Positions 54,423 to 63,470 are shown, counted from the first letter of the stretch. The stretch is DNA of 64,000 nt from Achromobacter xylosoxidans (GCF_002192695.1 NZ_MTLG01000052.1:124001-188000); one strand, 5' to 3'. Numbers and translations are program-made. Notes: generated by a model from the letters alone, not told the origin.

Positions 54423-54548
54423 GCTGCGGCTCCGCGTAAAGAGGTGCACAAGGGGGCGCAGGCGTCGCCGCGAGCGCGAGGGAAAGGCCGCACCGCCTGG
54501 CGCAGGGCCAGACAGTGTCAAACCATGGGACAGGCCCGCAGGGCGGGC

Positions 54549-54965
54549 TCAGGCTTCGGACACGGGGCCCGGCGTATAGCCGCCGTGCGTCGCCGCCGCG
54601 CCCAGCCAGGCCTGTACCTCGATTTCCACGTCCACGCCCATGGCCAGCTTGGCCTCGACCGTCGAACGCGAAGGGAAGTCAGAAGAGAAATGACTGCGGT
54701 AGGCGTCGTTGAACTGCGCAAAGAGCTCCAGGTCCGACAGCCACACCGTCACGCGCACCACGTCCTTGAGCGTGGCGCCCGTCAGCGCCAGCGTTTCCTT
54801 GATGCGCTCGATGGCGGCGTGGGTCTGCGCGGTGATGTCGCCGCGCACGACCTGGCCGTTGGCGTCCATCGGGATCTGGCCCGACAGGAACAGGAAACCG
54901 CCGGCCTGGGTGGCGCGGGAGAACGGCAGGGGCAGGGGGCTGGGGTAGCGGGCAATGGTGGTCAT
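54549..54965 (-). CDS. RidA-family imine/enamine deaminase
   Basis: The product of 138 residues has the RidA fold with GFLFLSGQIPMD, the conserved Arg in VVRVTVWL and STVEA. RidA proteins hydrolyse imines. That suits the oxidase encoded 28 bases upstream, which makes imines from amino acids. Confidence 0.92.
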   Translation of the reverse strand: MTTIARYPSPLPLPFSRATQAGGFLFLSGQIPMDANGQVVRGDITAQTHAAIERIKETLALTGATLKDVVRVTVWLSDLELFAQFNDAYRSHFSSDFPSRSTVEAKLAMGVDVEIEVQAWLGAAATHGGYTPGPVSEA

Positions 54966-54993
54966 GGTGGACTCTCGCAGGCTAGGGGATGGT

Positions 54994-56130
54994 TCAGCGC
55001 AATCGCGCGGGGCGCACGGCCTCGGCGTCCACGCCGTGCGCATGCAGATGGGCGGGCACCGGCTGGTGCGTGAGCAGCGCGGCGGCCAGCTCAGAAGTCG
55101 CCGCGGCCGTCTGGATACCATAACCGCCCTGCGCCGCCAGCCAGAAGAAGGCGGGCGCATCGGCGTCCCAGCCGATCACGAAATCGCCGTCCCGCACAAA
55201 GGAGCGCAGGCCGGCCCAGGTGTGCTTGGGGCGGCGGATGGTGAGCGAGGTCGCGCTTTCGATGCGGTAGATGCCGGTGGCCACGTCCAGTTCTTCCGGC
55301 ACCACGTCATGGGCCGCGACCGGATCGGCGTTGGCTGGCGACCCCAGCAGTTGGCCGGCATCGGGCTTGAAGTAATAGCTTTCGTCGACGCCGACCACGG
55401 CCGGCCAATGGGCAAAATCCACGTCCTGCGGACCGGAGAACGTGAAGGCGGTGCGCCGGCACGGTTGCAGGCCGACCGGCGATGCGCCGCACAGGGCCGC
55501 GGCGTGGTCTGCCCAGGCGCCGGCGGCGTTGACCAGCGCCCGCGCCCGCAGGCTGCGGCCATCGGCCAGGGCCAGCGTCCAGACGCCGTCCGCATGCGCG
55601 GCCGACACCACTTCTGCATTGTTGTGCAGCACCGCGCCCTGGCGCGCCATGCCGCGCAGAAAGCCTTGGTGCAGGGCGTGCACGTCGATGTCACGGGCGT
55701 CCGGCTCTTCGATGGCGCCGCAGATCTGGTCGCCGCGCAGGCAAGGCACGCGTTCGACGGCCGCCTCGGCGTCGATCAGCGCCACATTGGGCGATTGGCT
55801 GCGGAAGTCGTCGTAGACCTCGTGCAGCAGGTCCTGCTGTTCGGGCGTGGCGATGTACAGCACGCCGCGCGGGCTGAGCAAGGGATGCTCGCTGAAACCT
55901 TGCGGCGGATTCTCATAGAAGGCGCGGCTGGCGCGCGTGAGCGCCTTGATCTGGGCCGTGCCGTAGGTTTCCATGAACATGGCCGCGGAACGGCCGGTGG
56001 AGTGGTAGCCCGGCTGGGCCTCGCGTTCCAGCACGGCGACCGAGGCGGCGGCGCTCAGGCGGTAGGCCACGGAAGCGCCGGCGATGCCGGCGCCGATCAC
56101 GGCGTAATCGAATAGGGGTTCTGCTGTCAT
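54994..56130 (-). CDS. FAD-dependent amino-acid oxidase/dehydrogenase (DadA/DAO-like)
   Basis: The product of 378 residues has the FAD motif YAVIGAGIAGASVAYRL, GRSAAMF, RALVNAAGAWAD and a C-terminal WLAAQGGYGIQTA. It would oxidise a D-amino acid (or another amine) to an imine. It is the first gene of the operon. No strong ribosome site precedes the ATG at 56130; an operator-like inverted repeat begins 12 bases upstream. Confidence 0.9.
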   Translation of the reverse strand: MTAEPLFDYAVIGAGIAGASVAYRLSAAASVAVLEREAQPGYHSTGRSAAMFMETYGTAQIKALTRASRAFYENPPQGFSEHPLLSPRGVLYIATPEQQDLLHEVYDDFRSQSPNVALIDAEAAVERVPCLRGDQICGAIEEPDARDIDVHALHQGFLRGMARQGAVLHNNAEVVSAAHADGVWTLALADGRSLRARALVNAAGAWADHAAALCGASPVGLQPCRRTAFTFSGPQDVDFAHWPAVVGVDESYYFKPDAGQLLGSPANADPVAAHDVVPEELDVATGIYRIESATSLTIRRPKHTWAGLRSFVRDGDFVIGWDADAPAFFWLAAQGGYGIQTAAATSELAAALLTHQPVPAHLHAHGVDAEAVRPARLR

Positions 56131-56141
56131 TTTGTCGGAAG

Positions 56142-56169
56142 CGAGAATTCTCTTATTTGATAATTCTCG
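56142..56169. promoter_or_regulatory. Inverted-repeat operator before the D-peptide operon
   Basis: CGAGAATT (56142-56149) and AATTCTCG (56162-56169) are perfect 8-base arms with a 12-base spacer; the left side also holds the palindrome GAGAATTCTC. It lies just upstream of the first gene, suitable for the XRE-cupin repressor. Confidence 0.6.
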
Positions 56170-56243
56170 AATACGATAGTTTTTTGACGGCAGACAAGTA
56201 ATAGGGGAAAGCCCCGATGGAGGAACTCCGGGGCTCGGGGGGA

Positions 56244-56615
56244 TCAGGTCAGGCGCGTGCCGTTGGGAACCTGCTCATCCGGCACGGCCAGTACGATGCC
56301 GCCGGCTTCGTCCGCGAAACCCAGCACCAGCACCTCGGATTTCATCGGTCCGATCTGGCGCGGCGGAAAATTCACCACGGCCATGACGCACCTGCCGGCC
56401 AGTTCTTCCAGCGCATAACGCTCGGTGATCTGCGCCGAGCTTTTCCTGACGCCCACGCCTGCGCCGAAATCTATCGTCAGCTTGTAGGCGGGCTTGCGCG
56501 CCTCGGGAAAAGCCTGCGCCGACAGGATGGTGCCGACGCGGATGTCGACCTTGAGGAAGTCATCAAAGCCGATATCGGCGGCTGCGGGGGTATTCGGGTC
56601 TTGGGTGTAGTGCAC
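56244..56615 (-). CDS. tRNA-binding-domain (CsaA-like) protein
   Basis: The product of 123 residues is a single OB-fold of the CsaA/EMAP-II tRNA-binding group, with FDDFLKVDIRVGTI, KPAYKLTIDFG, RCVMAVVNFPPRQIGP and SEVLVLGF. CsaA proteins are described as chaperones that bind RNA or preproteins. The start is a GTG at 56615, with AAAGGA six bases ahead; a GTG at 56645 adds ten residues but lacks a good site. Confidence 0.88.
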   Translation of the reverse strand: MHYTQDPNTPAAADIGFDDFLKVDIRVGTILSAQAFPEARKPAYKLTIDFGAGVGVRKSSAQITERYALEELAGRCVMAVVNFPPRQIGPMKSEVLVLGFADEAGGIVLAVPDEQVPNGTRLT

Positions 56616-56796
56616 GCTGGGTCCTTTGATTGGGTTGTCCTTCACCTTGCGTAGGGCCGATTTGGTCGATAGACGGAACAGTTTGTTCCGCGCAATGGTG
56701 TGTTTTTTGGCTTCTCAAACGTATTCGGGACAATTGCTGGTCGGTAGAATTCGCCATGCATTTTCCTCTATCTACTCGTCGGAAGGCCAAAACGTC

Positions 56797-57396
56797 ATGA
56801 GCAATGCTTATCTGGACGCCCTCAAGCAGCGTCGCACGCAGTACTCGCTGGGCCGCAACCTGTCGATCTCCAAGGAGGAACTGACCTCCCTGATCCAGGA
56901 CGCGATCAAGCACAGCCCCTCGTCGTTCAACTCGCAAAGCTCGCGCGCCGTGATCCTGTTCGGCGCCGAGAGCGAAAAGCTCTGGAACATCGCGATCGAA
57001 GAAGTGCGCAAGGTCGCGCCGGCCGAGAGCTTCGCCCAGACCGAAGCCAAGCTCAAGAGCTTCGCCGCGGGCGTGGGCACCGTGCTGTTCTACGAAGACC
57101 AGGGCGTGGTGCAGGGCCTGCAGGAAAAATTCGCGCTGTACGCGGACAACTTCCCGGTCTGGTCCGAGCAGGCGGGCGGCATGGCTCAGTTGTCGGTCTG
57201 GAGCACCCTGGCCAGCGCCGGCGTGGGCGCCAGCCTGCAGCACTACAACCCGCTGATCGACGCCGCCGTTGCCCGCGAATGGAACGTTCCGGCCTACTGG
57301 AAGCTGCGCACGCAAATGCCGTTCGGCTCCAACGAAAACGGCTTCGGCGAAAAGGCGTTCATGGACGACGCCGAGCGCTTCCGCGTGGCGGGATGA
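56797..57396 (+). CDS. Nitroreductase-family protein (Hbn1/Frm2 type)
   Basis: The product of 199 residues is an FMN-binding nitroreductase fold, with RRTQYSLG, SPSSFNSQSSRAVIL and GMAQLSVWSTLASAGVGASLQHYNP cut across the FMN site. It probably reduces nitro or quinone compounds with NAD(P)H. ATG 56797 begins the family N-terminus. Confidence 0.9.
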   Translation: MSNAYLDALKQRRTQYSLGRNLSISKEELTSLIQDAIKHSPSSFNSQSSRAVILFGAESEKLWNIAIEEVRKVAPAESFAQTEAKLKSFAAGVGTVLFYEDQGVVQGLQEKFALYADNFPVWSEQAGGMAQLSVWSTLASAGVGASLQHYNPLIDAAVAREWNVPAYWKLRTQMPFGSNENGFGEKAFMDDAERFRVAG

Positions 57397-57429
57397 GGTA
57401 TCGGGGTCCCGTCAACGGTGCCCAAATGA

Positions 57430-57470
57430 AAAGCCCGCATTTCCAAATCAGGAAATGCGGGCTTTGTTTT
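57430..57470. terminator. Bidirectional terminator
   Basis: AAAGCCCGCATTTCC pairs perfectly with GGAAATGCGGGCTTT around AAATCA, then GTTTTT. It separates the nitroreductase gene from the convergent envelope operon. Confidence 0.9.
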
Positions 57471-57517
57471 TCGGCCTGCCTGCAGCCGCGGTTCGTCCGC
57501 AGGGGACGATGGGGGCG

Positions 57518-58870
57518 TCAGAGAATGACGCCTCCCGCCGAATCGATCTTCTGATCGGACTTCGGCGGCGCGGCTCGTTTGGGCGGTGTTTTCTTGGCCG
57601 GCTGGGCGGGCGGGGCGGCCATGCGGGCAATCGAGCCCTTGGCAATGGATTCCAGCTGGCCGTTCACCACGGCGCCATAGGCCACTTTCGCCTTGATTTC
57701 GCCGATCTTGATCGAGGCCACCTTTTCTTCGGTTGCGCCGAGTTTCTCGCCGGTGTCGGGATCGACCAGTTCCTCGCCGGTGGCGTAGATGTCGTAGACC
57801 TGGCCTTCGTTCACGCTGCCCATGCCGCGGTTGATGATCACGCGGCCGTTTTGCACTGCCACGACTTTGGCCGGGTTCACGATCTCGATGATGTCGCCGA
57901 CCATCTTGCCTTGGAACTGTTCCATCGCCGCGCTGATCTTGTTGCCGCCCGAGGCAAATGAGGCCGAGTCCGACCACTTCACGGCGCGGGTCGCGGCTTC
58001 GACCAGGGTGTAACGTACCGAGGCGCGGGTGGCTTGCGAGACTTCGCGGGTGGATTCGCCGGTGAGCTCGACGTTGTTCTCCTGGACCCGGGTCGAAACG
58101 CTGGCTTGCGTCAGGTCGATGATCAACAGGAAATCCGCCCCTGCCGCCTGGCCCAGGCGGGCGCGCTGTTGGTCGGATACGTTGTCGCTGGACAGAAAGT
58201 CGTTTTCCTTTTCGAATGCGGCGTCATTGCTGCGGTCCAGAACGGTGAAGCGTCCGCTCTTGACCAGTTTGTCGGTAACCGATTGGCGCATGTCCGCCGA
58301 CAGGGCGCTGCGGCGCAACTTGCCGGTCGTGACGATGGCGATGCTGTCGCGTTCCAGCTTGGGAGACTTTGCCTGGTATTCGAACTTCTCGATCGTTACC
58401 GACAATTCGACCATGCAGCCCTTGCTGCCGCCGCACTCCTGCTTGGTCACCGAGTAACCTTTCACCTTGCCCTGCGCGCGCACATCATTCGTGCTGCCGA
58501 CGCCTGCCTCGACCGTCGTCTTGCTGGACGCCTGGGCTTGCGCCGAGGCGCTGGCATTCAGGGTCTGCTCGTTGTTGGTGACCGTATCCTTGATCAAGCC
58601 GCTGTCCGTGTTCTGCTCGGTGCGCTTGGCGTCGAGTTCAGCGGAGGCTTGGCCTTCGGCATCCCGTTTGACCTGTACGTAGGCCTTCGGGCTGGCCGAG
58701 CGCGTTGCAACGGCGGCGCCATTGACTTGCTTGATGGCATTGCCCAGGGCCGATTCGACGGCCTGCTCGAAAGTGTCGCCGTACCCGACCGCGGGCACCG
58801 TGACATCTTCGGCGCTTGCCGTGTGGGCGACGCAGAACATTGCGGCGCCCAACATCCATTTCTTCATCAT
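57518..58870 (-). CDS. FlgT/CsgG-like periplasmic protein
   Basis: The product of 450 residues has a type I signal peptide (MMKK to about Ala20) with no lipobox. The N-terminal part (GYGDTFEQAVESALGNAIKQ) resembles the FlgT/LPP20 N-domain. The middle (KLERDSIAIVTTGKLRR, FTVLDRSNDAAFEKE, AGADFLLIIDL) is CsgG/FlgT-M-like. The C-terminal part (VIINRGMGSVNEGQVYDIYA, DPDTGEKLG) resembles the FlgT C-domain. A Lys/Pro-rich tail follows. It is the last of a three-gene operon with two lipoproteins. The family is seen; the function is not known. Confidence 0.82.
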   Translation of the reverse strand: MMKKWMLGAAMFCVAHTASAEDVTVPAVGYGDTFEQAVESALGNAIKQVNGAAVATRSASPKAYVQVKRDAEGQASAELDAKRTEQNTDSGLIKDTVTNNEQTLNASASAQAQASSKTTVEAGVGSTNDVRAQGKVKGYSVTKQECGGSKGCMVELSVTIEKFEYQAKSPKLERDSIAIVTTGKLRRSALSADMRQSVTDKLVKSGRFTVLDRSNDAAFEKENDFLSSDNVSDQQRARLGQAAGADFLLIIDLTQASVSTRVQENNVELTGESTREVSQATRASVRYTLVEAATRAVKWSDSASFASGGNKISAAMEQFQGKMVGDIIEIVNPAKVVAVQNGRVIINRGMGSVNEGQVYDIYATGEELVDPDTGEKLGATEEKVASIKIGEIKAKVAYGAVVNGQLESIAKGSIARMAAPPAQPAKKTPPKRAAPPKSDQKIDSAGGVIL

Positions 58871-58931
58871 GAATCTGTTCTCGAAAAAAAGACCGCCTGC
58901 TGCAGGCAGGCGGCCTATTCGTCCATGACCC

Positions 58932-59546
58932 TTACCAGGTCACCGTGCGGTTGTCGCCGCGCTTGATGATTGCTTCCTCGCCTTCCCAGTAGGCCAGACC
59001 GTTGTCCAGGTTGGTGAGCGTCAGCTGGAAGTAGTAATCGACCTGCTGCGTGCGGCTATCGACGCGGTTGTTGCGCTGCAGGATCTTGCCGGACAACGAA
59101 AAGTCCGGGGCGACCACGCGGCCGTCCTTCTTCACCGTGGCCTGGTTGACCATCTTCGAACCCTTCAACGCGCGCGATTTTGCGGTCATTGCGTCTTCGG
59201 GACCGTTCAGGCCGACTGCCGTCGTGATGACGAAACGGCCAGAGTTGAGCAGGCTCACGCGAATCTTCTTGGTCAACTGGTCGGTGTCGATGCGTTGCGC
59301 CGTGTCGTTGGTGAGATTGGACATCGCGATCACGAAACGTCCGCCCTGGGCGGCCTTCGGGTGCACCATCAAGGGCGAGTTCAGCATGTCGTTGACCATC
59401 TTGTTGGCCGCCGATTCGAAGTCCTTGTAGTCCAGCCCCATCACCGCGACGTTATCGGTCTTCTGGTTGACGTATTGGGTCGTGGGGGCGCAGCCGGCCA
59501 GTGTCGCCGCCAGCAAGCCGGCCGTAAGAGAAAGCTTTACGCTCAT
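58932..59546 (-). CDS. LpoB-like lipoprotein (penicillin-binding protein activator family)
   Basis: The product of 204 residues has lipobox LAGC (Cys19) and the LpoB fold, with GRFVIAMSNLTNDTAQRIDTDQL, GRFVITTAV and YFQLTLTNLDNG. LpoB activates PBP1b from the outer membrane in enterobacteria. Outside them relatives occur in operons with CsgG/COG3014 proteins, so a role other than PBP activation is possible. Confidence 0.88.
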   Translation of the reverse strand: MSVKLSLTAGLLAATLAGCAPTTQYVNQKTDNVAVMGLDYKDFESAANKMVNDMLNSPLMVHPKAAQGGRFVIAMSNLTNDTAQRIDTDQLTKKIRVSLLNSGRFVITTAVGLNGPEDAMTAKSRALKGSKMVNQATVKKDGRVVAPDFSLSGKILQRNNRVDSRTQQVDYYFQLTLTNLDNGLAYWEGEEAIIKRGDNRTVTW

Positions 59547-59564
59547 GGTGTTCCTTGTAGATCG

Positions 59565-60908
59565 TTATTTGGAGGCCAGAATGTCGACGCGAGGCGCAAT
59601 AGCGGCATTCAGGGCTCGCACATACACGACTACCGGTCTTTTTTCCTGGGGCAGGTCGACCACGATGTCTTCATGGCCGGGGACGCCCAGCGTCAGCTGG
59701 TTCGACTGGGGATATGGCACGTTCATTAGCTGGAAGTTGTGCGGTAGCGTCGACCACGAACGCAGGTCGGCTTGCGTCGAAGCAGCCTGCGCTATCCCGG
59801 CCAACGCCCCCAGTAGCGGGCTGGAGTCGTTCAGCTGCTTCTGCAGCACGGTCTTGGCCGTGGCGCGCACGATTTCCTTGATCAAGATGGCGTTGAAACG
59901 GGTCTTGAACTCGCCGCGTATGATGGTGTCCATGTCCGCCAGGACTTGCGTTTGCTGACGTCCGGCGCTCAGGTAAGGGTAGGCGGGCGTGCCTTCGCGC
60001 ATGACCGGAAGGGCAATGCCGGTGTACTTGATGTTGCCGCTCACCAGGAACAGGGGCAGGTCGATCCGCAATTGCTCCTTGTGCGCCGCAGTGCCGTTCT
60101 CGAAGACGATCCAGACCGCAGGCTTGAGCTTGCCGCTCTTGGACTGGGCTGCCGCCGCGTCGATCTTGACCTGCGTATTCTTGGTCAGCGCGTACGCGCG
60201 CTCCAGGCTGGCGCGTGCCTTATCTGCATCAGCCTGTCCTTCGCCGTTGATCAGAAAGTACAGGCCATGCAGGTAGAGTGCGGCCGGGTTGATGTAACCG
60301 GCGTAAGGCGTCCACTGGGACAAGTCGACGCCGGCCTTGAGCAGGGTCTCGTCCGTGCCGGACAGGCTGCGGTTGACCAGGTCGGCGTTTTCGCCTTCCT
60401 TCAGCTCATCGCGCTGCTTGCTGATCTCTGCCTCGAAATGTTCGGCTGCGCGACGCTGGCGGTCATCGCTGCGGTTCCATTCGACACGCGCGTTGGCATG
60501 GTCGCCCAACTGCCAGAAATTCAAAGCCTTGTAGGTATTGAGCATGACCGTGTCGTACACGGCCGGAGCGTAGGGCAGCACGTTGTCATTGGCCACGAGC
60601 GACAGGGCATGATTGCCGACACTGGCCGCCACATTGCGCGTGTCGTCGTCCTTCATCAGCTCTTCGGCGCCGTCCAGCATTTGCGTGGACCGCTCGGCCA
60701 GGCCGCTTTGCCGCAAGAGGGTTCCGGCTTCCAGGGCCCAAGGCAGATTCGTCGGAGCGGCGCCTTCGGGACCGGCCGCCAGCACCGCGTTACTGGTGGC
60801 CGCAGGCAGATTGCCGCCCGCCAGATCTCGTGAAAAGTCCTTTCTTGCTTGAGGGTTGGCGCAACCCGCCAACACCACGGCCAAGCCTGCAACAGCTGCC
60901 CACTTCAT
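59565..60908 (-). CDS. COG3014-type lipoprotein with helical repeats
   Basis: The product of 447 residues has lipobox LAGC (Cys16) and a largely helical, TPR-like N-terminal half (YKALNFWQLGDHANARVEWN, LERAYALTKN), then a beta-rich C-terminal half. It matches the COG3014 family found next to LpoB-like genes. It is the first gene of the operon. ATG 60908 has GGAG upstream. Confidence 0.82.
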   Translation of the reverse strand: MKWAAVAGLAVVLAGCANPQARKDFSRDLAGGNLPAATSNAVLAAGPEGAAPTNLPWALEAGTLLRQSGLAERSTQMLDGAEELMKDDDTRNVAASVGNHALSLVANDNVLPYAPAVYDTVMLNTYKALNFWQLGDHANARVEWNRSDDRQRRAAEHFEAEISKQRDELKEGENADLVNRSLSGTDETLLKAGVDLSQWTPYAGYINPAALYLHGLYFLINGEGQADADKARASLERAYALTKNTQVKIDAAAAQSKSGKLKPAVWIVFENGTAAHKEQLRIDLPLFLVSGNIKYTGIALPVMREGTPAYPYLSAGRQQTQVLADMDTIIRGEFKTRFNAILIKEIVRATAKTVLQKQLNDSSPLLGALAGIAQAASTQADLRSWSTLPHNFQLMNVPYPQSNQLTLGVPGHEDIVVDLPQEKRPVVVYVRALNAAIAPRVDILASK

Positions 60909-60951
60909 TGCTTCTCCGGAAATGCGATTAAATGTTATTAGTTGTGAAATT

Positions 60952-60980
60952 ATTATGCATTTCTTCACATTTAATCACAA
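60952..60980 (-). promoter_or_regulatory. Sigma-70-like promoter of the envelope operon
   Basis: On the minus strand TTGTGA (60980-60975) and CATAAT (60957-60952) are spaced by exactly 17 bases. The -35 overlaps one arm of a perfect inverted repeat, a possible operator. Confidence 0.65.
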
Positions 60981-61111
60981 TGTAAACGTATTAGCAATTT
61001 TGTGAGTATTTTGGTTTTATTTTGTCTTATTTCCGGATGTCATTATCACCAGCTGTCGAAGTGCCAACGCCGACGTGGATTAGCCGTTAGTGCGGATCGC
61101 TGACGGCAAGC

Positions 61112-61154
61112 AAGAAAAGTCCGCTCCCGGCGATCAAGGCGATGCGGGAGCGGA
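61112..61154 (-). terminator. Terminator of acfC-like gene
   Basis: On the minus strand TCCGCTCCCG pairs with CGGGAGCGGA over a 15-base loop, followed by CTTTTCTTG. Confidence 0.75.
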
Positions 61155-61237
61155 TTATCCGGGGAGCCGGAAGGTTACGGTTTCCGAGAGACCGAAGGAC
61201 GCGGTGCCTTATGTACTTGCCGTCAGGCAGTCCAGGC

Positions 61238-62005
61238 TCAATCCGTTTTCCAGCCCCACTTTTTGAAGATCGCCCGGCCTTCGGGCGCCGTCAGAAAGTC
61301 GACAAAGGCCTGCGCCTGCGCATTGCCCTTGCCTTTCTTGGTGACGACGGCGCCCGCGTCGCGATAGATGCGGTACGGCTCTTCCACCTCGACCACGCCG
61401 GCCAGCTCGGGGTTCGACACCTGCCAGATGTTCCAGATCAGCCAGGCGTCTATGGTCTTGTCCTCGGTCCATTGGGTACGCGCCTGGGCGCTGTTGCCGG
61501 CCTCGGGCAGCACCAGGTTGGCGCGGAAGGCACGCACGGTCTCGATATCACCCAGCCGGCCCGCCACGTCTTCCCACAATCCGGTCTGTCCCGCGCCTGA
61601 CACGGCCATGACCTTGATGCCCGGCTTGAGCAGGTCCTTGAAACCGTTGATGGACTTGGGGTTGCCCGGGCGCACCAGGATGGCGGAGGGCCGCAGGTAC
61701 AGCGTGCGCGCCTCGCGCAGTTCGAACACGCCAGGAAGCGCCGTGGCAAAGCCGCTCATCATGTTTTCGGCGCCGCTGTAGATCACGTCGGCGTCCTGTT
61801 TGGCCTTGTCGGCCCAGGCCGGCGTTGGGCCAGCGGTGACGGCGACGTCGATGCCGTGCAGCTTGCCGAACGCCGCGGCCGCCTCCTTCATCGCGGGCGC
61901 GGGGCCGCCGGGTCCGTACACGTTCAGGCTGGGAGCGGCCCAGACACTGCCGGCCGCGGTGCACGCCAGGGCGATGCCGCAGGCAAGGGATCTGATCGAC
62001 TTCAT
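61238..62005 (-). CDS. AcfC/ModA-like solute-binding protein
   Basis: The product of 255 residues has a signal peptide (1 to about 23) and the AcfC-type sequence NVYGPGGPAPAMKEAA, VTAGPTPAWADKAKQDAD and YSGAENMMSGF. It belongs to the ModA-like binding proteins. No ABC permease or ATPase is adjacent, so the transporter, if any, is elsewhere. ATG 62005 starts the signal peptide. Confidence 0.88.
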   Translation of the reverse strand: MKSIRSLACGIALACTAAGSVWAAPSLNVYGPGGPAPAMKEAAAAFGKLHGIDVAVTAGPTPAWADKAKQDADVIYSGAENMMSGFATALPGVFELREARTLYLRPSAILVRPGNPKSINGFKDLLKPGIKVMAVSGAGQTGLWEDVAGRLGDIETVRAFRANLVLPEAGNSAQARTQWTEDKTIDAWLIWNIWQVSNPELAGVVEVEEPYRIYRDAGAVVTKKGKGNAQAQAFVDFLTAPEGRAIFKKWGWKTD

Positions 62006-62304
62006 ATCAAACACTTCCGTTCTGCGCCGGCGGGCGCGGGGCGCGAAACCCCGCGCGAGCGGCTGGTTGATCCATGGCGCCGCGCGGTTCTTCTCGCAGT
62101 CTGCCACCAGGTAGACGCGCAAGGGCAGGGGATTATTCCAGCGGCCCGGTGATCCGGCTCAGCGTTGCATAACGTTGAAATCTGTTTCGAGTCTGTTAAA
62201 AAGTCCCGTGCAAAATTGCAGCCCCGCTGCTGCATCGCGATGGAAGCAAAGCGGCCTTCAACTATCGAGATAATGCGCAGCGCATCGTCAAAGAGAAACG
62301 TCAC

Positions 62305-63132
62305 ATGAAATCTGGATTCTTCGCTGGCCGCTTGTTGTGCACGGCTGGTTTCTTCGCGCTTGCCGCGCCCGCCCATGCGATCGATTGCGGCAAGGCGGGC
62401 AGCGCCGTGGAAAAGCTGATCTGCTCGGACCGGAAGACCGTTGCGGCGGACGCTGAATTGAACCGGGCCTACTCTGCAATACTGAAGCAGGCCCCCGACG
62501 CCGATATCCGCGCCATGCTGGCGCACAACCAGAAGCGCTGGCTCTTGGCGCGCGACCAGGCGCTCGCGAACCTGCTCGAGGATCCGGGCTCGGTTCCCGC
62601 CGGCAAGACGGCCGCAGGCATCGCTCGCGATTTGATCCGCGACCGCACGGCGCAGTTCAAGGAGACGCGCAAGGGCGCCGCGCTGCCCGACATGATCAGC
62701 CTTGCGGTCAGCCAGCAGCAGTTCCAGGCGCAATTCACCGGCGGCGCCTACGCCGGCTACTCGACATCATGCGACATCCTGCCGGGCGAACATGCCTACT
62801 ACGGCTGCTTCGCGACGCGGCATTACCAGAACAAGGATCGCATCTGCTCCGTCGACGAGTACTGGGCCTCGGGCAGCGTCTACACCAAGCGTTATGTCGC
62901 CAACGTGGTGGATGGCAAACCCAAGCTGGCGGCGTCGTGCTCCTTCAGCAGCTCGGACGAGGCATGCTCCGATACAGCGGGCGAGACCAAATGGAATATG
63001 AAGCCGCAACAGCCGGACTTCTCCTATCCTGCCAAGCCGCTGCCCAAGATCGACGGAGAGATCGTTAGCGACGACGATTACGAGTGGGCTCGGGCCTGCC
63101 TGACGGGGGCGGCCTATCCGGCAGCCAACTAA
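62305..63132 (+). CDS. Secreted LprI-domain (DUF1311) protein
   Basis: The product of 275 residues has a signal peptide (about 1-25). An LprI-type domain (DCGKAGSAVEKLICSDRKT, ELNRAYSAIL, QKRWLLARDQAL) is followed by a region with several Cys pairs (CDILPGEHAYYGC, CSFSSSDEAC). LprI of mycobacteria inhibits lysozyme; most relatives are untested. Confidence 0.8.
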   Translation: MKSGFFAGRLLCTAGFFALAAPAHAIDCGKAGSAVEKLICSDRKTVAADAELNRAYSAILKQAPDADIRAMLAHNQKRWLLARDQALANLLEDPGSVPAGKTAAGIARDLIRDRTAQFKETRKGAALPDMISLAVSQQQFQAQFTGGAYAGYSTSCDILPGEHAYYGCFATRHYQNKDRICSVDEYWASGSVYTKRYVANVVDGKPKLAASCSFSSSDEACSDTAGETKWNMKPQQPDFSYPAKPLPKIDGEIVSDDDYEWARACLTGAAYPAAN

Positions 63133-63470
63133 GCGCGGGAGCCGATCGCCCCTTGCGAGCGGCTTCTGTCATGCAAGGCCTCGCGCGTATTGCGCGCAGT
63201 TAACGTTGTATTGGCAATACTTGCAGGATTTTGCGGGTAATGTATGGAGTTGTAAGTTATCGAGGGTTCCGCAGGCACGCGTACACGCGCAAGAATGGCG
63301 CGTGTTTACTAGGGGAAAACCCGTATTTTTGGCGAATCAGCGGGTGTTCTTCAGGCCGGATCTGCGGCAAGATTTTGAAACCGACTGGATGGCCGCGCGT
63401 TCAAAACGTCCATCCCGCGAACGTAGAATCCCGGTTTTCATCAGTGCCATCCGGCTGACAGGAACGAACC
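63133..63470. other. Intergenic region with two inverted repeats
   Basis: No gene was seen. GTATTGGCAATAC (63208-63220) is a 13-base palindrome. ACACGCGC and GCGCGTGT (63283-63305) form a perfect 8-bp hairpin with a 7-base loop and no T tract. The region carries the promoter of the META-domain gene. Confidence 0.6.

Larger units (their letters stand above)
60909..61237. other. AT-rich intergenic region between envelope operon and acfC-like gene
   Basis: The first 110 bases are strikingly AT-rich for this genome and carry the minus-strand promoter of the envelope operon. Inverted 10-base arms GATTAAATGT (60926-60935) and ACATTTAATC (60967-60976) bracket its -10. The remainder holds the terminator of the acfC-like gene (61112-61154). 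No coding sequence is seen. Confidence 0.7.
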
